5,454 nt of DNA, from contig JAMOSA010000298.1 in assembly GCA_027063325.1 (NCBI GenBank), forward strand, positions 1-5,454, read 5' to 3'. This document shows positions 4,831 to 5,454 of the stretch, piece by piece; the first letter of the stretch is position 1; the number at the start of each line of letters is the position of its first letter. Source of the stretch: Campylobacteraceae bacterium. Its GTDB lineage: Bacteria; Campylobacterota; Campylobacteria; Campylobacterales; Sulfurovaceae. Position numbers and translations under genes: made by a program. Below the pieces are notes generated by a model, which was given only the letters and a program-made list of their open reading frames with translations, was not told where the DNA came from and searched no databases.

Positions 4831-5454
4831 TCAGATTATCTCACAAATCACCCACCCAAAAGGAGTGAGATTTTGTGTAGCTCTCTCACTAGCTCCAAAC
4901 ATCCAAGTAGTCGTCTCTTGCTCTAGTGTTACCCATCTATTGGGTTTTCGTCTAGGTCCTCCTCCACTCTCTTTGACTCTAATCTCTCTCATTCCATCAA
5001 TCGTTACAGCTCTAGCTCCACTATGTTTACCTATACGCAATAAAAACTGATTGGGTTTGAGCTGAAAATTTTTATATTTTTCATAAAAGGCATCACTAAA
5101 GTACTCATTTGTCCACTCTTCTGTCTTTTTCCCTCTAAAAATAGTATTTGGTTTAAAAAGTTGTTGAAAAATAGGTAGATAGTGATTGTTACAACTCTTT
5201 TTTAGATACTCAAAGTCTATCTCTTTTTCTACTTGATAATCTCTAAGTGTTATATCAAGCTCAAATTCACTACCTGTATAGATACTTTCTAGTTTATTAG
5301 AAGGTCCTAACTCATCATCTTCAAATCTCTCCTTATTTAAAGAATATCCTATAATAGCATAGGTCTTAATAGGTCGAGTATCTGAAACTATTAGATTTTT
5401 AAAGATACGCTCCTGTGGTTTGCTTTGCTCAAACAATCTTTTATATAGTCTATG
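4831..5454 (-). CDS. csm5: Type III-A RAMP protein Csm5, C-terminal part (cut by window edge)
   Basis: Csm5 caps one end of the Csm effector backbone and helps crRNA maturation. The frame is open to the right edge and gives 207 visible residues, roughly the C-terminal half or more of a typical Csm5. Numbering from the edge, FKNLIVSDTRPI (about 18-29) matches the family's V-S-D-S-x-P-I segment. IYTGSEFELDITL (58-70) is the next RAMP strand, and FLLRIGKHSGARAVTI (137-152) is the conserved glycine-rich element. A Gly/Pro/Arg-rich loop, GGGPRRKPNRW, follows. The protein ends with LTPFGWV, usual for RAMP C-termini. An apparent TTG start at 5436 is not real because coding continues upstream. Another RAMP of a type III system is the main alternative. 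cas10 and the other csm genes would lie beyond the right edge. Confidence 0.78.
   Translation of the reverse strand, partial: HRLYKRLFEQSKPQERIFKNLIVSDTRPIKTYAIIGYSLNKERFEDDELGPSNKLESIYTGSEFELDITLRDYQVEKEIDFEYLKKSCNNHYLPIFQQLFKPNTIFRGKKTEEWTNEYFSDAFYEKYKNFQLKPNQFLLRIGKHSGARAVTIDGMREIRVKESGGGPRRKPNRWVTLEQETTTWMFGASERATQNLTPFGWVICEII

Noticed and set aside
4865..5050. Plus-strand ORF opposite the end of csm5
   Set aside because: It is the antisense of a well-supported RAMP C-terminus and has no ribosome site or recognisable domain.
5434..5436. TTG as the start of the csm5-like gene
   Set aside because: The same frame continues open to the window edge, and the visible part begins in the middle of the family's conserved region.

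Overview
This is a low-GC bacterial window in which every convincing gene except one fragment at the left edge lies on the minus strand, so the genes are read from high to low coordinates. The base composition, the heavy use of ATA and AGA codons and the tight spacing with GGAG-type ribosome sites would fit a Campylobacterota genome. No taxonomic marker gene is present, so this is only a suggestion.

The window is the downstream end of a type III CRISPR-Cas locus. It enters at the right edge with the C-terminal part of a RAMP protein that looks like Csm5 (type III-A). Next come a small unassigned protein ending in a YPCP/GWHL motif (4444-4803), a 525-residue fusion of an N4BP2L/polynucleotide-kinase-like P-loop domain to an HTH-WYL-WCX regulator (2768-4345), and a CARF-HEPN ancillary ribonuclease of the Csx1/Csx2 (TM1812) family (1417-2703). 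After a hairpin terminator and a new promoter come an overlooked 48-codon basic ORF (1134-1280) overlapping cas2 (893-1162), and an unassigned 131-residue protein (487-882). cas10, csm2-4, cas6, cas1 and a CRISPR array are not in the window.

The left 486 bases hold the tail of a plus-strand gene, apparently ending in a membrane segment, with an intrinsic terminator. They also hold a compact GC-richer element of two adjacent long hairpins (176-257) in otherwise AT-rich sequence with no convincing gene.

The most interesting points are as follows. (1) The kinase-WYL fusion lies next to a HEPN ribonuclease. HEPN enzymes leave 5'-OH RNA ends, which are the substrate of polynucleotide kinases, and WYL domains often sense ligands. 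This suggests a linked damage/repair or signalling pair. (2) A 14-bp identical motif, AATTGACACTATTT on the minus strand, occurs twice at almost the same distance (57 and 58 nt) upstream of two start codons: the kinase-WYL gene and the small ORF leading into cas2. It is a candidate shared promoter or operator, possibly bound by the WYL protein itself. (3) The unannotated basic small ORF has the best ribosome site of its transcription unit and is probably translationally coupled to cas2.
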